This document shows positions 8,464 to 16,259 of a DNA stretch of 57,059 nucleotides, piece after piece. The first letter of the stretch is position 1. Each line of letters starts with the position of its first letter. Under the pieces are notes generated by a model. It saw only the letters and a program-made list of their open reading frames with translations, searched no databases and was not told the origin of the DNA. Source of the stretch: DASZTV01 sp035548055 (GTDB lineage: Bacteria; Actinomycetota; Actinomycetes; JAFAQI01); contig DASZTL010000103.1 in the NCBI GenBank assembly GCA_035548055.1, forward strand, positions 1 to 57,059, written 5' to 3'. A program made the translations under genes and the position numbers.

Positions 8464-9725
8464 GCTTCGGCAAAGCCGGGGAAGGTCTTCGCGGTCGTCG
8501 TCACGTCATCGAGCACGACACCTGGCACGACAAGGCCGATCACCGCAGCCGCCATCGCGAGCCGGTGGTCGTCGTAGGTCTTGAAGGTTCCGCCGTGCAG
8601 CAACCCGGGCGTGATCGACAGTCCGTCGTCGAGCTCCTCGACCTCGGCGCCGAGACCGTTCAGCTCCCGGGTCAACGCGGCGAGCCGGTCCGTCTCGTGG
8701 CCTCGCAGGTAATCGATCCCGAGAAGGCGGGACGGGGTGTCGGCCAGCGCGGCGACAGCGGCGATGACCGGCGTGAGCTCCCCGGCCTGACGAAGATCGA
8801 GGTCGGCGCCGTTGAGCCGCTCCGGACCAACGACGACCAGGCCGCGATCATCGAGGCGGGAGATCGCGCCGAACATCCCCAGCAGCTCGGGAAGCATCGC
8901 GCCCGGCTGTGTCGAGTGCTCGGGCCAGTCCGTGATCGCGACTCGGCCCGCGGTGACGGCGGCAGCGGCAAGGAACGGTGCCGCACTCGACAAGTCCGGC
9001 TCGATCGTCTCGAGGATCGGGGTGAGTCGGGTCGGAGCGACGCGCCAGAGATCGTCGCCGAGCTCGACGTTGGCGCCCCGACGGCCGAGCATCGCCACGG
9101 TCATGGCGAGGTGCGGCGCGTTCGGCACCGGCCGACTCCCGACGTGACGGACCTCGATGCCGGCGCCGTACGACGGGCCGGCTAGCAGCAGTGCGCTGAT
9201 CAGCTGGCTCGAAGAAGATGCGTCGACCGCCACCCGTCCGCCGTCCACGTGGCCGGAGCCCCGCACGGTGAACGGCGCCGCCCCGCGGCCCTCGTCTTCG
9301 ATGGTCACGCCCACCGACCGCAACGCCGACAGCAGCGGTGACACGGGCCGGCGCCGGATCGCCTCGTCGCCGTCGAAGACGATCGAGGCGTGCGTCAGCG
9401 CCGCCACCGGCGGCACGAAGCGCAGCACCGTGCCGGCGTTCCCGACGTCGATCGAGGCCGGTATACGGGTGAAGGACCGGCCCTCGACGGTCCAGCGCTC
9501 GTCATTCGTGTCGTCAATCCCGATCCCGAGCGATCGCAGCGCCTGCACCATCAGCGTCGTGTCACGGCTGCGCAGCGGACGCTCGATCGTGCTGCGCCCG
9601 CCGGTGAGCGCGCCGAGGACAAGCGCGCGGTTCGTCATCGACTTGGAGCCGGGCACGCGCACCTCAGCGTTGACCGGCCCGGCGGCAGTCGGGGCCGGCC
9701 AGCTCGCCGATGACTTGGATGACAT
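8427..9725 (-). CDS. aroA: 3-phosphoshikimate 1-carboxyvinyltransferase (EPSP synthase)
   Basis: A 432-residue enzyme of the shikimate pathway that joins shikimate-3-phosphate and phosphoenolpyruvate. Diagnostic motifs are PGSKSMTNRALVLGAL at residue 26 onward, NAGTVLRFVPP (the PEP-site loop), and DDHRLAMAAAVIGL near the C-terminus. The length is normal. It is followed by rsgA in an overlapping arrangement. Confidence 0.95.
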   Translation of the reverse strand: MSSKSSASWPAPTAAGPVNAEVRVPGSKSMTNRALVLGALTGGRSTIERPLRSRDTTLMVQALRSLGIGIDDTNDERWTVEGRSFTRIPASIDVGNAGTVLRFVPPVAALTHASIVFDGDEAIRRRPVSPLLSALRSVGVTIEDEGRGAAPFTVRGSGHVDGGRVAVDASSSSQLISALLLAGPSYGAGIEVRHVGSRPVPNAPHLAMTVAMLGRRGANVELGDDLWRVAPTRLTPILETIEPDLSSAAPFLAAAAVTAGRVAITDWPEHSTQPGAMLPELLGMFGAISRLDDRGLVVVGPERLNGADLDLRQAGELTPVIAAVAALADTPSRLLGIDYLRGHETDRLAALTRELNGLGAEVEELDDGLSITPGLLHGGTFKTYDDHRLAMAAAVIGLVVPGVVLDDVTTTAKTFPGFAEAWSQLAGPGDGS

Positions 9726-9791
9726 CTCCTAGATCGTCCCATCGTGTCGAAGTGCTTATTGGGGGGCACACATTCGGAGCAGGCTGGTTGA

Positions 9792-9818
9792 CCGCTGCCC
9801 ACCTCCCGTTGGCAGCGG
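9792..9818. other. Hairpin in the aroA / DksA-like divergent region
   Basis: CCGCTGCC (9792-9799) and GGCAGCGG (9811-9818) form a perfect 8-bp stem with an 11-nt loop. It lies about 30 bp upstream of the DksA-like start and 66 bp upstream of aroA. It may be a regulatory site or leader hairpin; no function is claimed. Confidence 0.4.
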
Positions 9819-9848
9819 ACATGGGTACGACGACGGAGGCGATAGCAA

Positions 9849-10202
9849 GTGAACACGCAGGAGATCCGCTCCCGGCTCGAGACGCTGATGCGGGACCTAG
9901 ATCGCTCCGCCGCGGCGCTCGCGCACGACCGAGAGTCGGGTGGCGAGATCGACGAGCTGGTGCTGCATCCCGCCGACTACGCGTCGAACGTGGGGGAGGC
10001 CGATCGCGAGGAGGCCTCCTTCGAGGTGATCGCGGCGCAGCGCGAGCGCGTGTCACGGGCGCTGGAACGGTTGGGGGAGGGCCGCTACGGCCAGTGCGTG
10101 GACTGTGGCACGTCGATGCCCGAGGAACGGCTCGAGGCCAAACCCGATGCCGAGCGATGCGTGCCCTGCCAGCAGCGTCATGAGGCCGCCGTTAGAGCAT
10201 GA
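9849..10202 (+). CDS. TraR/DksA-type C4 zinc-finger protein
   Basis: A 117-residue protein: an N-terminal helical hairpin (RSRLETLMRDLDRSAAALAH) and a C-terminal zinc finger YGQCVDCG...CVPCQQRHEA with all four cysteines in C-x2-C ... C-x2-C form. DksA-family proteins bind the RNA polymerase secondary channel; short actinobacterial members act in stress regulation. The start is GTG 9849. The following hydrolase gene begins within a few bases of the stop. Confidence 0.85.
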   Translation: MNTQEIRSRLETLMRDLDRSAAALAHDRESGGEIDELVLHPADYASNVGEADREEASFEVIAAQRERVSRALERLGEGRYGQCVDCGTSMPEERLEAKPDAERCVPCQQRHEAAVRA

Positions 10203-10206
10203 CCCG

Positions 10207-10818
10207 ATGGTCCCCACCGCGCTCGATGCCCGATCGCTCGAGGTGGGCACGCCGAGCGGGCCGGCGCACGTATCGCTGACGAAGCGGGGCAAGGCCGGCC
10301 TGTTCGTCATCGGCCATGGCGCGGGTGGCGGCATCGACGCGGTCGACATCGTGGCGGTCTCCAGCGCGCTGGCGAGCGTCGGCTGGACGGTGGCACGCGT
10401 GGTCCAGCCATACCGCGTGAGAGGACGCCGGGCACCGGAGGCGCCGGCTCGGCTGGACGCGGCCTGGACGGCGGTGATCGACGCGCTCGGCAAGGAGCGG
10501 GCCCGGCGGCTCGTCGTGTCGGGGCGGAGCAGCGGGGCACGCGTCGCGGTGCGCACCGCCCGCGCGGTGGGCGCCGACGCGGTCGTGGCACTCGCGTTTC
10601 CGCTGCACCCGCCGGGCAGGCCCGAGAAGTCGCGGGCCGAGGAGCTGAGCGGGCTGACCGTGCCCCATCTCGTCGTGCAGGGTGAGCGTGACGCGTTCGG
10701 CCGTCCAGCCGAGCTGCCGGCCGGGACCAATGTGGTCGGCGTACCAGGCGACCATTCGCTCAAGCAAGCGCCGGATGTGGTCGCCGCGACGGTCTCGGCC
10801 TGGCTGGACAGCCGATAG
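10207..10818 (+). CDS. Alpha/beta hydrolase, KANL3/Tex30-like
   Basis: A 203-residue small alpha/beta hydrolase. GHGAGGGID near residue 38 is the oxyanion-side glycine motif, and GRSSGAR is the nucleophile elbow (GxSxG) with serine as nucleophile. GERDAFG and GDHSL supply the expected acid and histidine. ATG 10207 is used; in-frame ATG 10180, inside the previous gene, is an alternative. It resembles the Tex30/KANL3-like hydrolases, whose substrates are not established. Confidence 0.8.
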   Translation: MVPTALDARSLEVGTPSGPAHVSLTKRGKAGLFVIGHGAGGGIDAVDIVAVSSALASVGWTVARVVQPYRVRGRRAPEAPARLDAAWTAVIDALGKERARRLVVSGRSSGARVAVRTARAVGADAVVALAFPLHPPGRPEKSRAEELSGLTVPHLVVQGERDAFGRPAELPAGTNVVGVPGDHSLKQAPDVVAATVSAWLDSR

Positions 10819-10827
10819 CACCGACGG

Positions 10828-10853
10828 GGAATCGGCGCGCGGTCCAGCGCGTT
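10828..10853 (+). promoter_or_regulatory. SigR/SigH-type autoregulatory promoter
   Basis: GGAAT (10828-10832), exactly 18 bp, then GTT (10851-10853) matches the SigR/SigH consensus GGAAT-N18-GTT. It lies just upstream of the sigR start, implying positive autoregulation during thiol-oxidative stress. The start point predicted about 8 bp downstream would fall almost at GTG 10863, so the mRNA may be leaderless for the long form or have a short leader for ATG 10890. Confidence 0.85.
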
Positions 10854-10862
10854 CTTCTCAAC

Positions 10863-11516
10863 GTGAGCGTGGGGCTATTGTCGGCGCCGATGGGCGCCGA
10901 GGAGTCAGTCGAAGATCGCACTGCGCGATTCGAGCGCGATGCGCTGCCGTTCCTCGACCAGCTCTACTCCGCCGCGCTGCGTATGACGCGCAACCCTTCG
11001 GATGCCGAAGACCTCGTCCAAGAGACGTTCGTCAAGGCCTTTGCCGCCTTCCACCAGTTCGCCGAGGGAACCAACCTCAAGGCGTGGCTCTACCGGATCC
11101 TGACGAACACGTTCATCAACAGCTACCGGCGCAAGCAGCGCCAGCCGCAAGAGTCGGGCGACGCCGATGTCGAGGACTGGCAGCTCGCCAGCGCGGAGTC
11201 GCACACCTCGAGCGGGCTCAAGTCGGCTGAGGCCGAAGCGCTCGAGCATCTGCCCGACAGCGACGTGAAGGAAGCGCTTCAGTCGTTGCCCGAGGAGTTC
11301 CGGATGGCGGTCTATCTCGCTGACGTCGAAGGCTTTTCCTACAAAGAGATCGCGGACATCATGGAGACGCCGATCGGCACCGTGATGTCTCGTCTCCATC
11401 GGGGGCGGCGAGCGCTTCGCGATGCCCTCGAGTCGTACGCCTCCGAACGCGGCTATGTCCGACGCGCAATGCCAAACCCCGAGGCGGCGGCGGCCGAAGG
11501 TGGGAGCGGGTCATGA
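10863..11516 (+). CDS. sigR: ECF sigma factor SigR/SigH
   Basis: An ECF sigma factor of the thiol-oxidative-stress class (SigR in Streptomyces, SigH in mycobacteria). Region 2 is DAEDLVQETFVKAFAAFHQF with NLKAWLYRILTNTFINSYRR. Region 4 is GFSYKEIADIMETPIGTVMS then RLHRGRRAL. Two starts are possible: GTG 10863 or ATG 10890, the latter giving the more usual N-terminus. The gene is preceded by its own consensus promoter and followed by rsrA. It directs thioredoxin, mycothiol and protein-quality-control genes in relatives. Confidence 0.93.
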   Translation: MSVGLLSAPMGAEESVEDRTARFERDALPFLDQLYSAALRMTRNPSDAEDLVQETFVKAFAAFHQFAEGTNLKAWLYRILTNTFINSYRRKQRQPQESGDADVEDWQLASAESHTSSGLKSAEAEALEHLPDSDVKEALQSLPEEFRMAVYLADVEGFSYKEIADIMETPIGTVMSRLHRGRRALRDALESYASERGYVRRAMPNPEAAAAEGGSGS

Positions 11517-11531
11517 CAGGAGTGCGAAGCG

Positions 11532-11816
11532 ATGAGCTGCGGTAACCCGCACGACGTCGACTGCGTCGAGGTGATCCGGCAGGTCTACCTGTATCTCGAC
11601 GAGGAGATCGACGACGAGCACCGCATCGAGGTCCGCCAGCACCTCACCGAGTGCGGTCCGTGCCTTCGCCAGTTCGACATCGAGCAGGAGGTCAAGGCCC
11701 TCGTCAGTCGATGTTGTGGTGGCGATGTCGCACCGGACAGCTTGAAGCAGAAGCTGCGTGCGAAGCTCGCGGAAGTGCAGATCGAGATCACGACCGTGGA
11801 GTTTCGCGCCGAGTGA
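11532..11816 (+). CDS. rsrA: Redox-sensing anti-sigma factor RsrA/RshA
   Basis: A 94-residue zinc-binding anti-sigma factor. Its cysteines and histidine fall at C3, C11, H37, C41, C44, C61 and C62, the positions known from Streptomyces RsrA; H37-x3-C41-x2-C44 is the ZAS motif. In the family, oxidation forms an internal disulfide, zinc is lost and SigR is released. The stop codon overlaps the GTG start of galE (GTGA), so the epimerase gene is coupled to this stress operon. Confidence 0.93.
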   Translation: MSCGNPHDVDCVEVIRQVYLYLDEEIDDEHRIEVRQHLTECGPCLRQFDIEQEVKALVSRCCGGDVAPDSLKQKLRAKLAEVQIEITTVEFRAE

Positions 11817-12778
11817 AGTCCTGGTTGGTGACCGGTGGGGCCGGGTACATCGGCTCCCACATCGTCAAGGCGTTGCGCGACCGGTCTGAGCCCGTCGTGG
11901 TGATCGACGACCTGTCCACGGGCGTTGCCGATCGTGTCGGTGATGCTCCGCTCGTGCGCGGCAGTGTCCTGGATGCGGATCTCGTAGCCGCGACGATCCG
12001 GGACCACGACGTCGGCGGAGTGATTCACGTCGCGGCACGCAAACAGGTCGGCGAGTCCGTGGAGAGGCCGCTGTTCTACTACCGCGAGAACGTCGGCGGC
12101 ATCCTGACCTTGCTCGAGGCGGCCGTCGCGGCCGGCATCGAGTCCTTCGTCTTCTCGTCGAGCTGCTCGACGTACGGCATGCCCGATGTCGACCAGGTCA
12201 CCGAGGACACCCCCTTCGCTCCGATGAGCCCGTACGGCGAGACCAAGGTGATCGGCGAGTGGATCTCGCGGGCCACGTCCGTCGTGTCCGACCTTCGGGT
12301 GATCTCGTTGCGGTACTTCAACGTCGCCGGCGCGGCGTCGCCGGAGTTGGGCGATCCCGCGGTCCTCAACCTCATTCCGCTGGCGTTGCAGGCACTGACG
12401 AGTGGTGAGGCGCCCCGAATCTTCGGCGACGACTACCCGACCCCGGACGGCACATGCATCCGCGACTACGTGCACGTCGCGGACATCGCCGACGCTCATG
12501 TGGCCGCTCTGGAGCACCTGAACAACGGTGGCGGGTCCGCGACCTACAACATCGGGCGCGGCGAGGGGTCGAGCGTGCGTGAGGTTCTCGCGCTGGTCGC
12601 TGACGTCACAGGGATCCGAACGGAGCCCGTGGTGGCCGCCCGGCGCCCCGGCGACCCGGCACGAATCGTCGCCACCGTCGACCGGATCCGCGCCGACCTC
12701 GGCTGGCGGTCTCGCTACGACCTCCGGGGAATCATCGAGAGCGCCTGGGCCGCATGGCCCCACTCGTCGGCCCATTGA
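11813..12778 (+). CDS. galE: UDP-glucose 4-epimerase family protein
   Basis: A 321-residue extended short-chain dehydrogenase. The NAD site is VTGGAGYIGSHIV, the catalytic serine lies in SSSCSTYG and the Tyr-x3-Lys pair in SPYGETK. FNVAGA, DGTCIRDYVHVADIA and YNIGRG are typical of GalE. The start GTG 11813 overlaps the rsrA stop; a longer upstream reading would run through rsrA in another frame. The 3' end overlaps the convergent DUF5317 gene by 64 bp. UDP-galactose supply for envelope glycans is the likely role. Confidence 0.87.
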   Translation: MKSWLVTGGAGYIGSHIVKALRDRSEPVVVIDDLSTGVADRVGDAPLVRGSVLDADLVAATIRDHDVGGVIHVAARKQVGESVERPLFYYRENVGGILTLLEAAVAAGIESFVFSSSCSTYGMPDVDQVTEDTPFAPMSPYGETKVIGEWISRATSVVSDLRVISLRYFNVAGAASPELGDPAVLNLIPLALQALTSGEAPRIFGDDYPTPDGTCIRDYVHVADIADAHVAALEHLNNGGGSATYNIGRGEGSSVREVLALVADVTGIRTEPVVAARRPGDPARIVATVDRIRADLGWRSRYDLRGIIESAWAAWPHSSAH

Positions 12779-13326
12779 TCGTCATCGTCGCCCCGCTTCC
12801 GGCGTGACGTCACGACGATGAACTCGGCCAGTCCCGCGGCGACGAGCAGGTCGCCGGGACTGATTACCTCGGGTACGCCGGGCAGCGGAACCGGGATGAC
12901 GTCACCCAGGGGGCGCCACGCTGAGCCCCTTCCGGCGATCTCGTGTCGCGGATCCTCGTCCGATGCGACGGTGACAATGGAGATGCCCGCGCGCGAAGCC
13001 GCTGCGATCGAGACTGGCATCGCCCCGTTGCGCGCAACGACGATCGCGTTGAGGATCAGGCCGAGCGTGACGAGCGGGACGCCCGCGATCCGTAGGTTCG
13101 CGATGCAGAAGACCAGCGCGCATGCCGCGGATAGGGCCAGCGCGGTCGGGTAGATCCACCGAGCGCTGGTGTGGTCCGAGATGACGGCGCCGAGCAGCTG
13201 AGCGACAACCGCCAAGACGACGTACCCGGGAGCGCGCAGCAGAGCATGCGTGAACCCGCCCCATCGGCCACCGCTGAGGACGGCGACGATCGCCGCGCCG
13301 AGTACGGCCAACCCCACGAGTGCCAC
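12715..13326 (-). CDS. DUF5317 membrane protein
   Basis: A roughly 203-residue membrane protein. Hydrophobic helices occur at VALVGLAVLGAAIVAVLSGG, YVVLAVVAQLLGAVI, ALALSAACALVFCI and VTLGLILNAIVVA. NGAMPVS after the last of these is characteristic of DUF5317. The C-terminal half (VISPGDLLVAAGLAEFIVV, then a charged tail) is shared by the family. GTG 13326 is chosen because an upstream extension would run into the biotin carboxylase gene. Function is unknown. Confidence 0.7.
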   Translation of the reverse strand: MALVGLAVLGAAIVAVLSGGRWGGFTHALLRAPGYVVLAVVAQLLGAVISDHTSARWIYPTALALSAACALVFCIANLRIAGVPLVTLGLILNAIVVARNGAMPVSIAAASRAGISIVTVASDEDPRHEIAGRGSAWRPLGDVIPVPLPGVPEVISPGDLLVAAGLAEFIVVTSRRKRGDDDDQWADEWGHAAQALSMIPRRS

Positions 13327-13370
13327 ACCACGAGTCTGAGGGATAACCGATCGGAGACACTGTTGCCGCC

Positions 13371-14714
13371 ATGTTCGAATCACTTCTTGTTGCCAATCGG
13401 GGCGAGATCGCGCGCCGGGTGCTGCGGACCGCGAGCGCAATGGGCTTGCGTACGGTCGCGATCCACTCCGAAGCGGATGCGGCGCTGCCGTTCGTCCGAG
13501 AGGCCGACGAGGCCGTCCTGATCGGGCCGCCGCCCCCGACGGAGTCCTACCTCGACGTCGCGAAGGTGCTCGAGGCTGCCAAGCGGTCAGGGGCGGAGGC
13601 GATCCACCCTGGCTACGGCTTCCTGGCCGAGAGTGCGGACTTCGCCGAAGCGGTGATAGGCGCCGGTCTCGGCTGGGTTGGCCCGGCGCCCGATTCGATC
13701 CGGTCGATGGGCGACAAGGTCAGCGCACGCAACCTGATGTCAGACGCCGGCGTACCGGTCGCGCCAGGGACCCGCGAGCCGATCGACGAGGTGGCGTCGG
13801 CGGTCGCGGCCGCGGCCGAGATCGGCTATCCGCTGATGGTCAAGGCGTCGGCGGGGGGTGGCGGGATCGGCATGGGTGTCGCGCGTGACGAAGCCGGCCT
13901 GCGCGCCGCCTTCGAGACGGCGCGGACCCGCGCGGAGCGCTTCTTCGGCTCGCCCGCGATCCTGCTCGAGCGCTACATCGAAGGCGCGCGGCACGTCGAG
14001 GTACAGATCCTCGGGCTCCCGGACGGCCGGGTGGTCACGCTCGGGGAGCGTGACTGCTCCGTGCAACGTCGCCACCAGAAGGTGGCAGAGGAGACTCCCT
14101 CGCCTGGCGTCACCGACGCGCTCCGGGCCGAGATGCTGACCGGAGCGGTGCGGGCCGGTGAAGCGGTTGGCTACCAAGGCGCCGGCACGGTGGAGTGCCT
14201 CGTCGATCCCGCCACGCAGACCTACGTGTTCCTCGAGATGAACACTCGCCTTCAGGTCGAGCACCCCATCACCGAGCTGGTCACCGGCGTCGACATCGTC
14301 GAGGAGCAGCTGCGAATCGCAGCTGGTGAAGGACCGCGCGCCGACCTCGACGCCATCACCCGAGACGGGCACGCGATCGAGCTGCGGGTCTACGCGGAGG
14401 ACCCGGTGCGCTTCCTGCCGTCGCCCGGTGCCATCACCCGGTGGGAGGAGCCCTCCGGGCAGCACATTCGGGTGGACTCCGGCTACGCGGCCGGTACGAC
14501 GGTCACACCGTTCTACGACCCGCTGCTGGCGAAGCTGTGCGTGTGGGGCGCCGACCGCGACGAGGCGCTCGCGCGGGCGCGCGAGGCCGTCACCACCTTC
14601 CACGTAGAAGGCCCGAAGACGAACCTGCCGTTCTTCGACCGGCTTCTTGCGGATGACGCTTTCATGTCCGGTGACTACAACACCGGCCTCGTGGATGGGA
14701 TGCGAAAGCCATGA
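13371..14714 (+). CDS. Biotin carboxylase subunit of an acyl-CoA carboxylase
   Basis: A 447-residue ATP-grasp biotin carboxylase. N-terminal LLVANRGEIARRV, HPGYGFLAES, the glycine-rich ATP loop KASAGGGGIGMG, and the active-site stretch FLEMNTRLQVEHPITE are all intact. It stops after the carboxylase C-domain and lacks the biotin carrier domain that completes many actinobacterial alpha subunits (usually about 590-660 residues). A free biotin carrier is encoded at 15943. No carboxyltransferase gene is present in the window, so the acyl-CoA substrate cannot be assigned. Confidence 0.9.
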   Translation: MFESLLVANRGEIARRVLRTASAMGLRTVAIHSEADAALPFVREADEAVLIGPPPPTESYLDVAKVLEAAKRSGAEAIHPGYGFLAESADFAEAVIGAGLGWVGPAPDSIRSMGDKVSARNLMSDAGVPVAPGTREPIDEVASAVAAAAEIGYPLMVKASAGGGGIGMGVARDEAGLRAAFETARTRAERFFGSPAILLERYIEGARHVEVQILGLPDGRVVTLGERDCSVQRRHQKVAEETPSPGVTDALRAEMLTGAVRAGEAVGYQGAGTVECLVDPATQTYVFLEMNTRLQVEHPITELVTGVDIVEEQLRIAAGEGPRADLDAITRDGHAIELRVYAEDPVRFLPSPGAITRWEEPSGQHIRVDSGYAAGTTVTPFYDPLLAKLCVWGADRDEALARAREAVTTFHVEGPKTNLPFFDRLLADDAFMSGDYNTGLVDGMRKP

Positions 14715-14760
14715 TGAGCGTTGGTGCAGCCGACACCGCTTCACAGCGGAGGACGGGGTG

Positions 14761-15543
14761 GTGGACGTGGACTTGCTGACCGAGCGTGACGGCGGTGTCC
14801 TTCGGCTCCTCATCAACCGCGAGGACAAGCGCAATGCGCTGTCTGCCGAGGTCATGCGCGGAATGCTCGAGGCGGTCGTTGCGGCATCGTCGGATGACGA
14901 CGTCCGGGTAGTCGTCGTGAGCTCGGTCGGAGACCGGATCTTCTGTGCCGGCGCTGATCTCGCCGTCATGTCGAGTGATGCGACCGGCCTGGAGCAGCAC
15001 GAAGGGCGCGGCCTGCTCGCCCGGCTCGTCGTTGCGATGCGTGCCTGCCCGGTGCCGATCGTGGCGCGGGTACAGGGCATGTGCTTGGCCGGTGGGATCG
15101 GTCTCGCCGCGGGTGCCGACGTCGTACTGGCGCGCGAGAGCGCGACGTTCGGGCTGCCGGAGGTCGACCGGGGTCTGTGGCCTTTCATGGTGAGCGCACT
15201 GCTCGCTCGGCACATCTCGCCCAAGCACGCGATGGACCGGATGCTCGCCGGCGACCGCTTCGATGCCCGTACCGCCTACGAGATGGGACTGGTGTCGCGG
15301 GTGTTCCCGAACGAGTCCTTCGAGGCCGATGTGGAGTCGTACGTCGCGAAGCTGGCCGCTTCGCCACCGGCGGCGGTGCGGCTCGGCAAGGCCGCCTGGA
15401 TCACCGCCACCGAGACCGGGCCGCTCCCGATCGCGCTCGAGGCGATGCAGGCGCAGTTGTCGCTGCTCACCACCACGAAGGACGCTGCGGAGGGCATCGC
15501 GGCGTTCTTCGAGAAGCGCCCGCCGCAGTGGAGCGGGCGCTGA
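14761..15543 (+). CDS. Enoyl-CoA hydratase/isomerase family protein
   Basis: A crotonase-fold protein of about 260 residues. NREDKRNALS opens the fold; DRIFCAGADLAVM and GMCLAGGIGLAAGADVVLA supply the two oxyanion-hole segments; FGLPEVDRGLWP follows, with Glu at the usual catalytic position. GTG 14761 is preferred because GGAGGA lies 7 bp upstream; GTG 14758 and 14767 are alternatives. It lies 46 bp after the biotin carboxylase, suggesting a fatty- or branched-acyl-CoA catabolic operon. Confidence 0.87.
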   Translation: MDVDLLTERDGGVLRLLINREDKRNALSAEVMRGMLEAVVAASSDDDVRVVVVSSVGDRIFCAGADLAVMSSDATGLEQHEGRGLLARLVVAMRACPVPIVARVQGMCLAGGIGLAAGADVVLARESATFGLPEVDRGLWPFMVSALLARHISPKHAMDRMLAGDRFDARTAYEMGLVSRVFPNESFEADVESYVAKLAASPPAAVRLGKAAWITATETGPLPIALEAMQAQLSLLTTTKDAAEGIAAFFEKRPPQWSGR

Positions 15544-15553
15544 AATGCCCCCG

Positions 15554-15631
15554 CCCACCCGCCGAGCCGGCTCTCGCCGGCCGGCTGTCCTTTCCCCACC
15601 CACCCGCCGAGCCGGCTCTCGCCGGCCGGCT
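15554..15631. repeat. Two tandem copies of a 33-bp GC-rich hairpin
   Basis: Two identical 33-bp copies, 15554-15586 and 15599-15631 (period 45), begin CCCACCCGCCGAGCCGGC. Each holds self-complementary AGCCGG / CCGGCT segments flanking TCTC and can fold into a strong hairpin. They lie between the enoyl-CoA hydratase gene and a small membrane-protein gene. They may act as a duplicated terminator or belong to a dispersed palindromic repeat family. Confidence 0.7.
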
Positions 15632-15639
15632 CCCTTGCG

Positions 15640-15876
15640 ATGACCGCAGGGGTACTGGTCGGCGTCGCGATCCTGGCGGGCCTGGCGGGTCTGCTGGCGG
15701 CCGGCTATGTCCTGTCTCGCCGCCGTGCGGCCGAGATCGTCCCGGGCCGGCCCGATCGGGTGACCGGGGAAGTCGTCTCAGGCCTGATGGCCGAACTCCG
15801 GAAGGCGCAGGCCGAAGCCGCGCACTGGAAGGCGGCCGCCGAGCGGCTCCAGCGGGAGGTCGACGGCAGGGGCTGA
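15640..15876 (+). CDS. Small single-TM protein with coiled-coil tail
   Basis: A 78-residue protein, not recognised. One N-terminal membrane segment (VLVGVAILAGLAGLLAAGYVL) is followed by a basic stop-transfer SRRR and a cytoplasmic helical tail (AELRKAQAEAAHWKAAAERL) likely to form a coiled coil. It lies between the carboxylase genes and the biotin carrier and may be co-transcribed with it. Only its composition and context support it as real. Confidence 0.55.
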   Translation: MTAGVLVGVAILAGLAGLLAAGYVLSRRRAAEIVPGRPDRVTGEVVSGLMAELRKAQAEAAHWKAAAERLQREVDGRG

Positions 15877-15942
15877 GTGCGCCTTCGAGCCCTGGATCGG
15901 CGTGCAGTTAGGCTCTGGGCCGCATCAGAGAGCGGAGGCGGT

Positions 15943-16155
15943 GTGGCCGAGATAAGGGCCGAAATGGTCGCGAACGTCTGGAAAGTCCTAGTTTCGGAAG
16001 GCGACCGGGTCGAGGATGGTGACACCGTCGTGATTCTCGAGTCCATGAAGATGGAGATCCCCGTGCTGGCCGAGGGGGCCGGGAGCGTCAGCCAGCTGCT
16101 CGTCGCCGAAGGCCAGGTCGTCCAGGAGGGCGATCTGATCGCCGTAGTGGCGTAA
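15943..16155 (+). CDS. Free biotin/lipoyl carrier protein, TB7.3-like
   Basis: A 70-residue stand-alone biotinyl domain. ESMKMEIPV carries the lysine that is biotinylated. The start is GTG 15943 with GGAGGC 5' of it. Length and position near sigR-rsrA match mycobacterial TB7.3 (Rv3221c), which lies directly between rshA and pdtaS; here pdtaS is about 16 kb away. It probably serves the carrier-less biotin carboxylase upstream. Confidence 0.87.
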   Translation: MAEIRAEMVANVWKVLVSEGDRVEDGDTVVILESMKMEIPVLAEGAGSVSQLLVAEGQVVQEGDLIAVVA

Positions 16156-16259
16156 CGCCCCGGCTCGGTGCACGATCAACCCAGCGTGAAACAGGCAAGC
16201 GGCCGGGGGGTCTGCGTTATGCGGTCAAGGTGCCCGGACATCACGCCGAAGGAGAAGAC

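Noticed and set aside
13740..15224. 494-codon minus-strand frame opposite the biotin carboxylase and enoyl-CoA hydratase
   Set aside because: Shadow of two well-conserved genes; its translation has no recognisable domain.
15554..15631. CRISPR-like repeat
   Set aside because: Only two copies with a 12-bp gap, each self-complementary; no spacer array and no cas gene.
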